Shown: positions 16,976-26,347 of the stretch, piece by piece
Layout of the letters: every line of letters begins with the position of its first letter
How positions within the stretch are numbered: position 1 is the stretch's first letter
Origin: Treponema sp.
GTDB lineage: Bacteria > Spirochaetota > Spirochaetia > Treponematales > Treponemataceae
DNA: 33,332 bases
Direction of reading: 5' to 3'
NCBI GenBank assembly: GCA_017450845.1
Contig: JAFSSU010000149.1
Span: 1-33,332, forward strand
Notes under the pieces: model-generated
Databases searched by the model: none
What the model was told of the DNA's origin: nothing
What the model saw: the letters and a program-made list of their open reading frames with translations, nothing else
Translations under genes and position numbers: made by a program

Positions 16976-18163
16976 ATGGCAAAGGAAGAGTTCAAGAGAA
17001 CCAAGCCTCACATGAACGTTGGGACCATCGGTCACGTTGACCATGGTAAGACTACGCTGTCCGCGGCCATCACCGCCTACTGTGCGAAGAAGTATGGCGA
17101 CAAGGTGTTGAAGTATGATGAGATTGACAACGCCCCCGAGGAGAAGGCTCGCGGAATCACGATTAACAGCCGCCACCTCGAGTATCAGTCAGACAAGAGG
17201 CACTATGCCCACATCGACTGCCCCGGACATGCTGACTATGTTAAGAACATGATTACTGGTGCCGCTCAGATGGACGGAGCCATTCTGGTTGTCTCTGCCC
17301 CTGATTCAGTTATGCCCCAGACCAAGGAGCACCTGCTTCTTGCCCGTCAGGTCGGCGTTCCGAAGATTATCGTCTTCCTGAACAAGGTTGACCTCGTTGA
17401 TGATCCTGAGCTGGTTGACCTCGTTGAGGAGGAAGTCCGCGACACCGTCAAGAGTTACGGCTTCTCTGAGGATACCCCCATCGTCAAGGGATCTGCTTTC
17501 AAGGCCCTGAACGAGTCCGACAACCCCGACAACACGAAGTGCATCGAGGATCTGCTTTCTACGATGGACACTTGGTTCGATGATCCCGTCCGCGACGATC
17601 AGAAGCCCTTCCTGATGCCGATTGAGGACATCTTCACGATTACTGGACGTGGAACGGTCGTTACCGGTCGTATCGAGTGCGGCGTCGTCAAGCTGAACGA
17701 CCCCGTCGAGATTGTCGGAATCCGCCCCACCCAGAACTCTACCGTCACTGGTATCGAGATGTTCAACAAGACCCTTTCCGAGGGTATGGCCGGAGACAAT
17801 GCCGGTATCCTTCTCCGCGGTGTTGAGAAGAAGGACGTTGTCCGTGGACAGGTTCTTGCCGCTCCGGGAAGCATCAAGCCCCACACGAAGTTCGAGGCTC
17901 AGATTTACGTCCTCTCCAAGGAGGAGGGTGGCCGCCACAGCCCCTTCTTCACCGGATATCGCCCCCAGTTCTACTTCCGCACGACGGATATCACCGGAAC
18001 TGTCGAGCTTGAGGCTGGCGTTGACATGGTTAAGCCCGGCGACAACGTGAAGATTATCGGTACGCTGATTCACCCGATTGCTATGGATCAGGGCTTGAAG
18101 CTCGCTATCCGCGAGGGTGGACACACGATTGCCTCTGGTCAGGTTACCAAGGTTATCGAGTAG
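16976..18163 (+). CDS. tuf: Elongation factor Tu
   Basis: This 395-residue translational GTPase brings aminoacyl-tRNA to the ribosome. The P-loop GHVDHGKT is at residues 19-26. [12 protein letters not shown] (switch II) and the NKVD guanine-specificity motif follow, then domains II and III with [32 protein letters not shown] is spirochaete-like. I chose ATG 16976 with AAGGAG at 16964-16969; an in-frame ATG at 16940 would add non-conserved residues. It heads the S10 cluster after a long structured leader, away from rpsG and without fusA. Confidence 0.98.
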   Translation: MAKEEFKRTKPHMNVGTIGHVDHGKTTLSAAITAYCAKKYGDKVLKYDEIDNAPEEKARGITINSRHLEYQSDKRHYAHIDCPGHADYVKNMITGAAQMDGAILVVSAPDSVMPQTKEHLLLARQVGVPKIIVFLNKVDLVDDPELVDLVEEEVRDTVKSYGFSEDTPIVKGSAFKALNESDNPDNTKCIEDLLSTMDTWFDDPVRDDQKPFLMPIEDIFTITGRGTVVTGRIECGVVKLNDPVEIVGIRPTQNSTVTGIEMFNKTLSEGMAGDNAGILLRGVEKKDVVRGQVLAAPGSIKPHTKFEAQIYVLSKEEGGRHSPFFTGYRPQFYFRTTDITGTVELEAGVDMVKPGDNVKIIGTLIHPIAMDQGLKLAIREGGHTIASGQVTKVIE

Positions 18164-18194
18164 TCCGGTTTTTTTTACTGGTAATTTGATATTG

Positions 18195-18228
18195 AGGATG
18201 TCCGTCGGTGCTTGCTGACGGACATCCT
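18195..18228 (+). promoter_or_regulatory. Hairpin between tuf and rpsJ
   Basis: A perfect 12-bp stem (18195-18206 with 18217-18228) has a ten-base loop and ends four bases before the AGGAG ribosome-binding site of rpsJ. Only three T residues follow, so it is not a standard terminator. Possible roles are an RNase site separating tuf from the ribosomal cluster or a target for feedback by a ribosomal protein such as L4. Confidence 0.6.
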
Positions 18229-18242
18229 TTCAGGAGTTAATG

Positions 18243-18551
18243 ATGGCAAACGGCAAGATTCGTGTAAGGCTTCGTGCTTTTGATGTGGCCCTTATCGATC
18301 AGAGTGCAAAGGACATCGTGCAGCAGGTTAAGAATGCTGGTGCGACGGTCTCGGGACCGATTCCGCTTCCGACGCGCATCAACAAGGTGACCGTTCTTCG
18401 CTCACCCTTTGTAAACAAGAAGTCGCGCGAACAGTTTGAGATGAGGACGCACAAGCGCCTTATCGACATCTATAATCCAAGTGCGGACGTTATGGATTCA
18501 CTGATGAAGCTGGAGCTTCCCGCTGGTGTTGATGTAGAAATCAAGCAGTAA
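18243..18551 (+). CDS. rpsJ: Ribosomal protein S10 (uS10, NusE)
   Basis: This 102-residue protein belongs to the 30S head and also partners NusB and the NusG KOW domain in transcription. The family pattern [17 protein letters not shown] opens it, and [12 protein letters not shown] lies in the second half. I chose the second of two tandem ATG codons, at 18243, since AGGAG (18232-18236) is then six bases away. It is the first gene of the S10 cluster. Confidence 0.97.
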   Translation: MANGKIRVRLRAFDVALIDQSAKDIVQQVKNAGATVSGPIPLPTRINKVTVLRSPFVNKKSREQFEMRTHKRLIDIYNPSADVMDSLMKLELPAGVDVEIKQ

Positions 18552-18626
18552 AGCTTAGCTTTTCTGCTGAAATAAAAGCAGTACGGTCCCTTGGATCTGG
18601 GATGACGGCTGATTAGGAGTGTTCAG

Positions 18627-19262
18627 ATGAAAGGTCTGATTGCAAAGAAAGTAGGAATGACGCAGGTGTTTGACGAAAGCGGCAACCTGACGCCTGTTAC
18701 CGTGATCCACGTCGATCCTAACACGGTCATTGCTACGAAGACGCAGGAAAAGTTCGGCTATGATGCTGTCCTTCTTGGTGTTGGCGAGATGAAGAAAGGC
18801 GTTCTCGCTAAGGACGAAAAGCATCATCGCATTGCGAACCAGTTCCCCGAGGGTGTGACTCCCAAGAGCAAGCTCAAGGAGTTCCGTGATTTTGGCAGCG
18901 AGGTCAAGGTTGGCGACAAGCTCGGTGTCGAGCTGTTCAACGACGTTTCGTTTATCGATGTTACCGCGACCTCCAAGGGAAAGGGCTTCCAGGGCGTAAT
19001 GAAAAGGTGGGGCTTCCACGGAGGCCGCAAGTCTCACGGTTCCAAATTCCACCGCGAGGCTGGTGGAACCGGATGCTGCACGACGCCCGGACATACGCTG
19101 AAAAACTGCAAGATGGCAGGGCGCATGGGAGGCGAGCGCGTCACGGTGCAGAATCTGAAAGTCGTCAAGGTTGACCCTGAGCTTTCTGTTTTGATGGTGC
19201 GCGGTGCTGTTCCTGGAATCAAGAACGGGACCCTTATAGTTAAGGCTGCTGTTAAGAAGTAA
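18627..19262 (+). CDS. rplC: Ribosomal protein L3 (uL3)
   Basis: This 211-residue protein reaches the peptidyl-transferase centre. It begins MKGLIAKKVGMTQVFDE, and its central loop contains SHGSKFHREAGGTG followed by CCTTPG and KMAGRMG. In that loop C150 and C151 stand where E. coli has Gln150 and Asn, so the usual glutamine-methylation target appears to be lost. AGGAG precedes ATG 18627. A 75-base spacer separates it from rpsJ. Confidence 0.97.
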   Translation: MKGLIAKKVGMTQVFDESGNLTPVTVIHVDPNTVIATKTQEKFGYDAVLLGVGEMKKGVLAKDEKHHRIANQFPEGVTPKSKLKEFRDFGSEVKVGDKLGVELFNDVSFIDVTATSKGKGFQGVMKRWGFHGGRKSHGSKFHREAGGTGCCTTPGHTLKNCKMAGRMGGERVTVQNLKVVKVDPELSVLMVRGAVPGIKNGTLIVKAAVKK

Positions 19263-19281
19263 GGTCGAGGAATAGTATACT

Positions 19282-19917
19282 ATGGAAAAGAAGGTCTATT
19301 CAGTCGATGGCAAGGAATTGAGGACTATCAATCTTGATGACAAGATTTTTAATCTTCCGGTGAATGAGGACGTCATTTACTATGCCATCACGAACGAGTT
19401 GGCGAACAGAAGGGTCGGAACCGCCTGTACGAAGACACGTGCTGAGGTTCACGGCAGCAATGCGAAGCCCTACAAGCAGAAGGGAACAGGAAATGCCCGC
19501 CGCGGAGACAAGAAGTCTCCGATTATGGTCGGTGGAGGAACGATTTTCGGACCGAAGCCGCGTGATTACAGCTATGCGATTCCGAAGAAAGAGAAGAGGC
19601 TTGCTATGAAGTCTATCCTCAGTCTTCAGGCTCAGAGCGACAGGCTGACGGTCATCGAGGATTTTACGGTTGAGAGCGGAAAAACGAAGGATCTTGTGAA
19701 GATTCTCAACAATTTCGCTAAGGATACCCGCACCGTTCTTCTTCTGAAGGATGATGACAAGATGATTAAAAGGGCAGGACGCAATATTCCGACCCTTCAC
19801 TTCCTTACCTACAATCGTCTTTGCGCGCATGATCTTTTCTACGCGAGGAAGATAATCATGCTTGAGGGTGCTGCGAAGAACCTTTCTGAATTCTATGCGG
19901 GGCTGGAGGCTGAGTAA
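19282..19917 (+). CDS. rplD: Ribosomal protein L4 (uL4)
   Basis: This 211-residue protein lines the exit tunnel. The extended loop contains YKQKGTGNARRGDKKSPI, and the globular part has IPKKEKRLAMKSILS and FYARKIIMLEGA. In gammaproteobacteria L4 represses its operon by binding the S10 leader; whether that happens in spirochaetes is not known to me. A purine-rich GAGGAA lies upstream of ATG 19282, and the stop overlaps the rplW start as TAATG. Confidence 0.97.
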   Translation: MEKKVYSVDGKELRTINLDDKIFNLPVNEDVIYYAITNELANRRVGTACTKTRAEVHGSNAKPYKQKGTGNARRGDKKSPIMVGGGTIFGPKPRDYSYAIPKKEKRLAMKSILSLQAQSDRLTVIEDFTVESGKTKDLVKILNNFAKDTRTVLLLKDDDKMIKRAGRNIPTLHFLTYNRLCAHDLFYARKIIMLEGAAKNLSEFYAGLEAE

Positions 19918-20201
19918 TGAACTACGAGGATATTCTTATTGAGCCTGTGCTGACCGAGAAGGCGAACAAACTGCGCGAGCAGAACAAGTATACTTTCAAG
20001 GTCCTTCCGTCGGCTGACAAGATTCAGATAAAGGAGGCGGTGCGCCGCCTGTTCAATGTGAAGGTTCTTTCCTGCAACGTCATGAATGTCCGTGGGAAGG
20101 AGAAGCGTGTCCGTGGAAAGCTTGGAAAGACTGCGGCCTGGAAGAAGGCTATCGTCAAGCTTGCTCCTGGTGAAACAATAAAGGTGTTCGAGGGCGCTTG
20201 A
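19917..20201 (+). CDS. rplW: Ribosomal protein L23 (uL23)
   Basis: This 94-residue protein lies beside the tunnel exit and is a docking point for trigger factor and SRP. DILIEPVLTEKANKL and KYTFKVLPSADKIQIKEAV are standard family segments, followed by the tunnel-side loop GKEKRVRGKLGKT. The start overlaps the rplD stop by one base. Confidence 0.96.
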   Translation: MNYEDILIEPVLTEKANKLREQNKYTFKVLPSADKIQIKEAVRRLFNVKVLSCNVMNVRGKEKRVRGKLGKTAAWKKAIVKLAPGETIKVFEGA

Positions 20202-20230
20202 GCCTTTGAACGGTAGATAAGGGGAACTTT

Positions 20231-21055
20231 ATGGCTCTTAAGGTATTTAAGCCTTATTCAAAAGGCACGCGGACAAGGGTTGACTTGGTCCGCGAGGAAG
20301 TGACGGCCGATAAACCCGAGAAAAGCCTGACGCATGGTATGTCTCGCCATGGTGGTCGTGGTGCTGGTGGAAGGATTTCTGTGCGCCATAAGGGCGGTGG
20401 TCACAAGAGGAAGTATAGGGATATAGATTTCAGGCGCACCAAGCACGGAATTCCTGGAACTGTCAAGACGATTGAGTATGATCCGTTCAGGAGTGCGAAC
20501 ATTGCCTTGATTTGCTATGCTGACGGCGAGAAGCGCTACATCATAGCTCCCAAGGGATTGACGATCGGTCAGAAGGTTATGTCCGGCGAGAATGCGGCTC
20601 CGACTGTCGGAAACGCTCTTCCGCTCTCTGCTATTCCGGTTGGATTCACCGTTCACAACATTGAGCTGACGTTGGGACGTGGTGGACAGCTTGTCCGCTC
20701 AGCTGGTGCGAGCGCTTTGATTTCTGCGAAAGAGGGTGACTACGTTGCCATCCGCCTCCCTTCAGGCGAGCTCCGCAGGGTCAACGCGAAGTGTTATGCG
20801 ACGATTGGGGTCGTCGGAAACGAAGACCGTATGAACACCAAACTTGGAAAGGCTGGCCGCAGCAGGTGGCGTGGTATTCGCCCCACCGTCCGTGGTATGG
20901 CTATGAACCCTGTCGATCACCCGCTTGGTGGTGGAGAAGGAGCAGGAAAGGGACATCATCCCGTTACTCCTTGGGGGCAGCCTTGCCGTGGTTACAAGAC
21001 GCGCAACAAGCGGAAGACTTCAAGCCGCTTCATCATCAGCCGCCGGTCCAAGTAG
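20231..21055 (+). CDS. rplB: Ribosomal protein L2 (uL2)
   Basis: This 274-residue protein supports the peptidyl-transferase region and inter-subunit bridges. Typical segments are [19 protein letters not shown] near residue 45, [18 protein letters not shown], and the C-terminal [18 protein letters not shown] with its conserved histidine. GGGGAA precedes ATG 20231. It has the usual length. Confidence 0.98.
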   Translation: MALKVFKPYSKGTRTRVDLVREEVTADKPEKSLTHGMSRHGGRGAGGRISVRHKGGGHKRKYRDIDFRRTKHGIPGTVKTIEYDPFRSANIALICYADGEKRYIIAPKGLTIGQKVMSGENAAPTVGNALPLSAIPVGFTVHNIELTLGRGGQLVRSAGASALISAKEGDYVAIRLPSGELRRVNAKCYATIGVVGNEDRMNTKLGKAGRSRWRGIRPTVRGMAMNPVDHPLGGGEGAGKGHHPVTPWGQPCRGYKTRNKRKTSSRFIISRRSK

Positions 21056-21069
21056 GATAGGAGTTCAAA

Positions 21070-21354
21070 GTGTCAAGATCTGTTAAGAAGGGGCCTTTCG
21101 TAGAGAAGTCGCTCTTTAAGAAAGTCGCAGAGATGAACAAGTCCGCTTCTTCTGAGAAGAAGATTATCAAGACTTATTCTCGCTGCTCTACAATAATACC
21201 TGAGATGGTCGGAAATACCATTTCAGTCCACAACGGAAAGTCATGGATTCCGGTGTACATTACGGAGAACTTGGTCGGGCACAAGCTCGGTGAGTTCGCC
21301 GCGACCCGTACGTTCAAGGGACATGGCGGCAGTGATAAGACTGCTTCTAAATAA
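21070..21354 (+). CDS. rpsS: Ribosomal protein S19 (uS19)
   Basis: This 94-residue 30S-head protein starts with GTG at 21070, eleven bases after AGGAG-TTC; no nearby ATG fits. It opens [37 protein letters not shown] and [16 protein letters not shown] complete the family pattern. The stop overlaps a possible ATG of the next gene. Confidence 0.96.
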   Translation: MSRSVKKGPFVEKSLFKKVAEMNKSASSEKKIIKTYSRCSTIIPEMVGNTISVHNGKSWIPVYITENLVGHKLGEFAATRTFKGHGGSDKTASK

Positions 21355-21371
21355 TGGCAAGGTGGAATAAG

Positions 21372-21782
21372 ATGGCAGGATCTACAAAGGCCTTCCCCAA
21401 GAATCAGAGGCCGAAAAGAGAAGATTTGCCGGTGAAGACCGGTTATGTCGCAAAGTCCAAGTTCCTTATTGCGTCACCTACGAAGGTTCGTCCGGTTGCG
21501 AACGTCATCAAGAGGCGTTCTTGCACTGAGGCTGTCGCTATGCTCGAGGTCATGCCCCAGAAGGGAGCGGGCCTCATAAGCAAGACCTTGAAGTCTGCGA
21601 TGGCGAATGCCTTGTATAAGAACAAGCAGCTTGACGAGGATATGCTCTATGTGAAAGAAATCCGCATAGACGAAGGCCCGAGGCTCAAGAGGGTGTGGTT
21701 CCGCGGACGCGGACGTGCTGATCAGCTTCTTCGCCGTATGTGCCATATCACTGTTGTAGTAGACGAAAAGGCGGTAAAGTAA
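21372..21782 (+). CDS. rplV: Ribosomal protein L22 (uL22)
   Basis: This tunnel-wall protein has 136 residues from ATG 21372, chosen because AGGTGG (21360-21365) is six bases upstream. An alternative ATG at 21354 overlaps the rpsS stop and would give 142 residues. The conserved part begins about residue 24 ([19 protein letters not shown]) and includes [20 protein letters not shown] and [18 protein letters not shown]. The preceding basic, proline-containing N-terminal extension is not part of the usual L22 fold. Confidence 0.95.
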   Translation: MAGSTKAFPKNQRPKREDLPVKTGYVAKSKFLIASPTKVRPVANVIKRRSCTEAVAMLEVMPQKGAGLISKTLKSAMANALYKNKQLDEDMLYVKEIRIDEGPRLKRVWFRGRGRADQLLRRMCHITVVVDEKAVK

Positions 21783-21783
21783 G

Positions 21784-22551
21784 ATGGGTCAGAAAGTTAG
21801 TCCTATAGGTTTACGTCTTGGTATCAACAAGACATGGCAGTCACGCTGGTATGCTGACAAGCGCGAGTATGCGGATCTCGTTCTCGAGGATTTGAAGATC
21901 AGGAAGCTGGTCGATTCTCTTCCCGAGTGCAAGAATGCCGACATTGCGGAGGTTGAGATTGTCCGTCATCCTCAGCGCGTCACGATTGTCATCCACACGG
22001 CTCGCCCGGGTGTGATAATCGGTGTCAAGGGTGCGACGATTGAGAAGATCAGCGCCGACATCCAGAGCCAGCTGTCAAAGAAGGTCAACATCAAGATTAA
22101 GGAAGTCAAGAGGGCTGAGGTCAACGCTTCCCTTATCGCTCAGAACATTGCCCGCCAGCTTTCTGGCCGCGGTTCTTTCCGCAAGGCCTTGAAGCAGTCC
22201 ACGGCGAATGCCATAAAGGGCGGTGCACAGGGCATAAAGGTCCGCATCTCTGGCCGTCTCGGCGGTGCGGATATGACCCGCTCCGAGGAGCACAAGGAGG
22301 GGCGCGTTCCTCTTCATACGCTTCGTGCGGATATTGACTATGGTTTTTATGAGGCCCTTACCACTTACGGCAAGATTGGCGTGAAGGTCTGGGTGTATAA
22401 CGGAATGAACTATGGCCGTGAGAGGATTGAGGAGAGCGACGATACGTCCAAGAGGTCTCGCCGCGACCGCTCTTCCGACCGTAAGGGTGCTCGCGCCCCG
22501 AGGTCTGACAGATCCGACCGGAGCGAGGGAGGAAACGTAGAAAATGCTTAG
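21784..22551 (+). CDS. rpsC: Ribosomal protein S3 (uS3)
   Basis: This 255-residue protein of the mRNA entry site has the start [19 protein letters not shown], the KH domain ([17 protein letters not shown]) and the C-terminal domain [17 protein letters not shown]. It is longer than E. coli S3 (233) because of a charged tail rich in Arg, Ser and Asp from about residue 222. The gene follows rplV after one base, and rplP overlaps its end by eight bases. Confidence 0.97.
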   Translation: MGQKVSPIGLRLGINKTWQSRWYADKREYADLVLEDLKIRKLVDSLPECKNADIAEVEIVRHPQRVTIVIHTARPGVIIGVKGATIEKISADIQSQLSKKVNIKIKEVKRAEVNASLIAQNIARQLSGRGSFRKALKQSTANAIKGGAQGIKVRISGRLGGADMTRSEEHKEGRVPLHTLRADIDYGFYEALTTYGKIGVKVWVYNGMNYGRERIEESDDTSKRSRRDRSSDRKGARAPRSDRSDRSEGGNVENA

Positions 22552-22960
22552 TCCGAAGAGAGTTGCGCACCGCAAGGTTCAGCGCGGCAGGGCTCATGGT
22601 AATGCCAGCCGTGGAAATCATGTGGACTTTGGTGAGATAGCGCTTGTTGCCTTGGAGCCGGTGTGGCTTCAGGCACGTCATATCGAGGCCGCTCGTGTCG
22701 CCATCAACCGCTGCATCAACAGGCAGGGGAAGATGTGGACCCGTGTTTTCCCTGACAAGCCGGTTTCTAAGAAGCCTGCTGATACCCGAATGGGAAAGGG
22801 AAAGGGCTCTCCGGAGTTCTGGGCTGCCGTCGTCAGGCCGGGCAATGTCCTGTTTGAGATTGGCGGTGTCGATTTGAAGCTTGCGGAGAAGGCTATGGGC
22901 CTTGCCGCCAGCAAGCTTCCCATTAAGACCAAGGTTGTTTTCCGCCCGACGGTCGAGTAA
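22544..22960 (+). CDS. rplP: Ribosomal protein L16 (uL16)
   Basis: This 138-residue protein binds near the A-site tRNA elbow. Recognisable segments are the [11 protein letters not shown] start, [16 protein letters not shown], the central [18 protein letters not shown] and [18 protein letters not shown] [20 protein letters not shown]. It overlaps rpsC by eight bases, so translation is probably coupled. Confidence 0.97.
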   Translation: MLSPKRVAHRKVQRGRAHGNASRGNHVDFGEIALVALEPVWLQARHIEAARVAINRCINRQGKMWTRVFPDKPVSKKPADTRMGKGKGSPEFWAAVVRPGNVLFEIGGVDLKLAEKAMGLAASKLPIKTKVVFRPTVE

Positions 22961-22970
22961 GGAGTAGGAG

Positions 22971-23231
22971 ATGGCTGGTTCAAAGAAGTATAAGAAATCA
23001 GAGGACAAGAAGCTCTCCTACGCCGAGATGGTGACTAAGCGGGATGAGCTGAAGAAGGAGTACATGGACCTTCGTTTCCAGATGGTCGTTGGTCATGTGG
23101 ACAACCCGATGCAGAAAAGGCAGATGAGGCATGAGATTGCCCGTCTTAACACTTTTATACATCAGCACGACCTCGAGGAACTGAGGGCGAAGGCTGTTGA
23201 AGCGGTCCGCTCGGCGGCCGCCGCTAACTAG
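22971..23231 (+). CDS. rpmC: Ribosomal protein L29 (uL29)
   Basis: This two-helix protein next to the tunnel exit has 86 residues, longer than the 60-70 typical of the family. The core (LSYAEMVTKRDELKKEYMDL, then MRHEIARLNTFIHQ) is flanked by a lysine-rich N-terminal extension of about 14 residues and an alanine-rich C-terminal tail. GGAGTAGGAG precedes ATG 22971. Confidence 0.95.
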   Translation: MAGSKKYKKSEDKKLSYAEMVTKRDELKKEYMDLRFQMVVGHVDNPMQKRQMRHEIARLNTFIHQHDLEELRAKAVEAVRSAAAAN

Positions 23232-23241
23232 GAGCTGAACT

Positions 23242-23517
23242 GTGGAAAGTCAGAATGTTCAGAAGGCAAAAGGCAACAAGAAGTCTTTCGTCGGTATCGT
23301 GACGAGCGACAAGATGGACAAGACCATCGTCGTCTCCATCGCTACCAAGAAGATGGACAGCCTTTACAAGAAGTATGTTTCCCGCACCAAGAAGTGCAAG
23401 GCCCATGATGAGAAGAATGAGGCCCATCAGGGAGACACGGTTCGCATCGTTGAGTGCGCGCCCATAAGCAAGGACAAGCACTGGTACCTCGATAAGATTA
23501 TCGAGCGTGCCAAATAA
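23242..23517 (+). CDS. rpsQ: Ribosomal protein S17 (uS17)
   Basis: This 91-residue 30S protein starts with GTG at 23242, seven bases after AGGAG. The OB-fold core is clear: FVGIVTSDKMDKTIVVSI, then the YVSRTKKCKAHDEKNEAHQG loop and VRIVECAPISKDKHW. The first dozen residues are a non-conserved, polar leader. Confidence 0.96.
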   Translation: MESQNVQKAKGNKKSFVGIVTSDKMDKTIVVSIATKKMDSLYKKYVSRTKKCKAHDEKNEAHQGDTVRIVECAPISKDKHWYLDKIIERAK

Positions 23518-23532
23518 GGCGAGGGAAAGTAT

Positions 23533-23901
23533 ATGCTTCAGATGCAGTCAAATCTGGTCGTTGCCGATAACTCCGGAGCCAAGATGGTACAGGTTATTAA
23601 GGTACTCGGCGGTACCCACCGCCGCTATGCCGGCATCGGTGACATTGTTGTGGTAGCTGTCAAGGAAGCGATTCCGACATCTACGATTAAGGCTGGTACG
23701 GTCCAGAAGGCCGTCATCGTTCGTGTGGCGAAGGAATACCGCCGTGCGGATGGAACTTACATCCGCTTCGATGACAACGCCTGTGTCCTTGTCGATGCTG
23801 ACAAGAACCCGAAAGGAAAGCGTATTTTTGGCCCGGTCGCCCGTGAGCTCCGTGATATGGACTATATGAAGATCGTATCGCTTGCTCCTGAGGTTCTTTA
23901 A
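23533..23901 (+). CDS. rplN: Ribosomal protein L14 (uL14)
   Basis: This 122-residue protein lies on the subunit interface. [17 protein letters not shown] is the family's opening, which supports ATG 23533 over the second ATG at 23542. [19 protein letters not shown] and [13 protein letters not shown]-type [19 protein letters not shown] follow. It has the usual length. Confidence 0.97.
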   Translation: MLQMQSNLVVADNSGAKMVQVIKVLGGTHRRYAGIGDIVVVAVKEAIPTSTIKAGTVQKAVIVRVAKEYRRADGTYIRFDDNACVLVDADKNPKGKRIFGPVARELRDMDYMKIVSLAPEVL

Positions 23902-23912
23902 GGAGATTCGTC

Positions 23913-24236
23913 ATGGCAGTGAAATATAAGATTCATAAGGACGACAATGTTGAGATTATTGCCGGAAAGGACAAGGGCAAGCGCGGGACCATCGTTCGTG
24001 TAATCAAGAAAGAGAACACGGCGAAGGTCATCGTCAGCGGAGCGAACCTGGTCAAGAAGGCAATCAAGCGCAGGAGTCAGCAGGATGCCGGCGGAATCGC
24101 CGAGGTTGAGGCTCCCATCGACATCTCTAATGTGATGTTGGTCTGCAAGAAATGCGGCCGCCCTGTCAGGGCTGGCTATAAAATTGACGGCGACAAGAAG
24201 ATTCGCGTCTGCCGTAAGTGTGGAGAAGCACTGTAA
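23913..24236 (+). CDS. rplX: Ribosomal protein L24 (uL24), zinc-ribbon form
   Basis: This 107-residue assembly-initiating protein has a KOW motif ([20 protein letters not shown]). It also has a C-terminal zinc ribbon with C78/C81 and C100/C103, found in the longer bacterial L24 proteins. AAGGAG precedes ATG 23913. The stop overlaps the rplE start as TAATG. Confidence 0.97.
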   Translation: MAVKYKIHKDDNVEIIAGKDKGKRGTIVRVIKKENTAKVIVSGANLVKKAIKRRSQQDAGGIAEVEAPIDISNVMLVCKKCGRPVRAGYKIDGDKKIRVCRKCGEAL

Positions 24237-24787
24237 TGGAAAATTACGTACCACGGCTTAAGAAAGTCTATAAGGAAAAGATTGCCCCCGAGCTCTTCAA
24301 GGAGCTGGGATACACATCCACGATGCAGATACCTGCTATAAAGAAGGTCGTCGTCAACATGGGTGTGGGCGAGGCTCTCACGAATAAGAAACTTCTTGAT
24401 GCTGCAGTAACAGATCTTACTCAGATTACCGGACAGAAAGCTGTTAAGACAAGAGCAAGGAAAAGTATTGCAAACTTCAAGCTTCGTGAAGGAAACGAGA
24501 TTGGCGCGATGGTGACTCTGCGCGGGAACATCATGTATGAGTTCCTCGACCGTCTCATCAACGTGGCTCTTCCCCGCGTTAAGGATTTCCGCGGAATCAA
24601 GTCAACCGGCTTTGACGGACACGGAAACTTCTCTCTTGGCATTACTGAGCAGATTATCTTCCCGGAGATTGATTTCGATAAGATCGTTAAGATTTCTGGT
24701 ATGAATATAAGTATCGTTACTAGTGCCCCTACGGACAATGAAGCGCGTGCTCTGCTTACGAAGTTCGGTATGCCATTCAGGAAATAA
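24236..24787 (+). CDS. rplE: Ribosomal protein L5 (uL5)
   Basis: This 183-residue protein binds 5S rRNA and forms bridge B1b. It has [51 protein letters not shown] and the C-terminal [21 protein letters not shown]-type ending. I chose ATG 24236 because it overlaps the rplX stop and the family start [10 protein letters not shown] fits; the frame extends upstream inside rplX. Confidence 0.97.
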   Translation: MENYVPRLKKVYKEKIAPELFKELGYTSTMQIPAIKKVVVNMGVGEALTNKKLLDAAVTDLTQITGQKAVKTRARKSIANFKLREGNEIGAMVTLRGNIMYEFLDRLINVALPRVKDFRGIKSTGFDGHGNFSLGITEQIIFPEIDFDKIVKISGMNISIVTSAPTDNEARALLTKFGMPFRK

Positions 24788-24797
24788 GGAATAGGTT

Positions 24798-24983
24798 ATG
24801 GCAAAGAAATCATTGATTCTTAAGTCAGAGAAAACGCCGAAGTATCGTACCCGTAAGTATAACAGGTGCAAGATTTGCGGTCGTCCCCATGGATATTTGC
24901 GCAAGTATAAGATGTGTCGTATTTGCTTCCGCAAATTGGCTAGCGAAGGCCTTTTACCCGGCGTCACTAAGTCGTCTTGGTAG
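24798..24983 (+). CDS. rpsZ: Ribosomal protein S14 (uS14), type Z
   Basis: This 61-residue S14 is the short zinc form: C24/C27 and C40/C43 bind the metal, within [15 protein letters not shown] and [10 protein letters not shown]. It ends in GVTKSSW, the standard C terminus. It contacts 16S rRNA in the 30S head. It is often named rpsN; rpsZ marks the zinc form. Confidence 0.97.
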   Translation: MAKKSLILKSEKTPKYRTRKYNRCKICGRPHGYLRKYKMCRICFRKLASEGLLPGVTKSSW

Positions 24984-25002
24984 CTTGGCAGGAGTATAAG
25001 AG

Positions 25003-25404
25003 ATGGCAGCTTCAGATCCAGTAGCAGATATGCTCGCAAAAATCCAGAATGCGGCGAAGGTTCGTCATGAGAAGGTGGATGTCCCCACTTCCAAGATGAA
25101 GCTTGAGATTGTAAAAATCCTGAAGAACGAGGGGTATATCAAAAACTTCAAGAAGGTTCAGGACGACGATGGTCACAATGTCATCCGCATTTTCTTGAAA
25201 TATGATGATTCCAACGAGTCCGTAATCCATGGGATGAGCAAGATTTCTACCCCTGGACGCCGGGTTTACTCGGGTTATAGGGAAATGCCCCGTGTCTATA
25301 ATGGCTACGGTACATTGATTGTTTCTACTTCTAGCGGCGTGACGACTGGCAAGAAGGCCTCTGAGAAGATGGTCGGCGGCGAGTTGATTTGCAAAGTTTG
25401 GTAG
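25003..25404 (+). CDS. rpsH: Ribosomal protein S8 (uS8)
   Basis: This 133-residue protein binds the central domain of 16S rRNA; in some bacteria S8 also represses the spc operon. It shows [43 protein letters not shown] and the C-terminal [25 protein letters not shown]-containing site precedes ATG 25003. Confidence 0.97.
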   Translation: MAASDPVADMLAKIQNAAKVRHEKVDVPTSKMKLEIVKILKNEGYIKNFKKVQDDDGHNVIRIFLKYDDSNESVIHGMSKISTPGRRVYSGYREMPRVYNGYGTLIVSTSSGVTTGKKASEKMVGGELICKVW

Positions 25405-25425
25405 TGCCTGATAGGAGATTGTTTT

Positions 25426-25965
25426 ATGTCTAAGATTGGAAAACTTCCTATTGCGCTTCCGCAGGGAGTTACGGTTAATGTAGCCGGTCAGGTCATAAGC
25501 GTGAAGGGGCCGAAGGGCGAGCTGAAGCAGGACTTTGGTAAGCTCGTGAAGGTTGAGGTCAAAGATGGCAACATCGTTCTCACCCCTTCCGACAGCTCTC
25601 AGAACGCGAATGCCGCCCACGGCTTGTACCGCAGCCTCATCCACAACATGGTGATTGGCGTTACCCAGGGCTTCAGCAAGACCCTCGTCGTCACCGGCGT
25701 CGGTTACCGCTCTGAGGTGCAGGGCAAGAACCTTGTGATGAACCTTGGATATTCGACGGAGTTCATCGCTGTCATTCCTGAGGGGCTGACGGTTACTGTT
25801 GATAAGGAAGGAAAGATTACTGTTGCTGGAATCGATAAGCAGCAGGTCGGTGAGTACTGTGCCCAGATTCGTAAGTTGCGCAAGCCCGAGCCCTATAAGG
25901 GGAAGGGTATCCGCTATGACAACGAAGTCATCAGGCGCAAAGTCGGTAAGACCGGCGTGAAATAA
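25426..25965 (+). CDS. rplF: Ribosomal protein L6 (uL6)
   Basis: This 179-residue protein near the factor-binding site has two tandem domains of the same fold. It opens [16 protein letters not shown] and carries [20 protein letters not shown] in the second domain. It ends with the L6 signature region [25 protein letters not shown] precedes ATG 25426. Confidence 0.97.
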   Translation: MSKIGKLPIALPQGVTVNVAGQVISVKGPKGELKQDFGKLVKVEVKDGNIVLTPSDSSQNANAAHGLYRSLIHNMVIGVTQGFSKTLVVTGVGYRSEVQGKNLVMNLGYSTEFIAVIPEGLTVTVDKEGKITVAGIDKQQVGEYCAQIRKLRKPEPYKGKGIRYDNEVIRRKVGKTGVK

Positions 25966-25976
25966 GGGGTAGTGGT

Positions 25977-26339
25977 ATGTTTAAGAAGCTGAGTGATAAG
26001 CAGCGCAGAAGGCTGCACAGGAAGATTCATATCCGCAAGTCCATTTATGGAACTGCCGAGCGTCCCCGCATGACTGTCTTCAGGAGCGGGCGCAACCTGT
26101 ATGCGCAGGTCATAAATGATGACGAGGGAAAGACCCTTGCCGCCATTTCGACGCTTGAGAAGGATTTCATAGACCTCAAGGCGAATGTCGCGAGCGCGTC
26201 AAAACTGGGAGAGGCTTTCGGAGCACGTCTTAAGGATAAGAACATCACTAAGATTGTGTTCGACCGCAACGGTTATCTTTACCACGGTGTCGTAAAGGCT
26301 CTAGCTGATGGTACCCGCAAGGCCGGGATTGAATTCTAG
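25977..26339 (+). CDS. rplR: Ribosomal protein L18 (uL18)
   Basis: This 120-residue protein binds 5S rRNA. The basic N terminus ([19 protein letters not shown]) precedes [18 protein letters not shown], and [20 protein letters not shown] is close to the family ending. It lies between rplF and rpsE, as usual in the spc cluster. Confidence 0.97.
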   Translation: MFKKLSDKQRRRLHRKIHIRKSIYGTAERPRMTVFRSGRNLYAQVINDDEGKTLAAISTLEKDFIDLKANVASASKLGEAFGARLKDKNITKIVFDRNGYLYHGVVKALADGTRKAGIEF

Positions 26340-26347
26340 GAGAGGCT

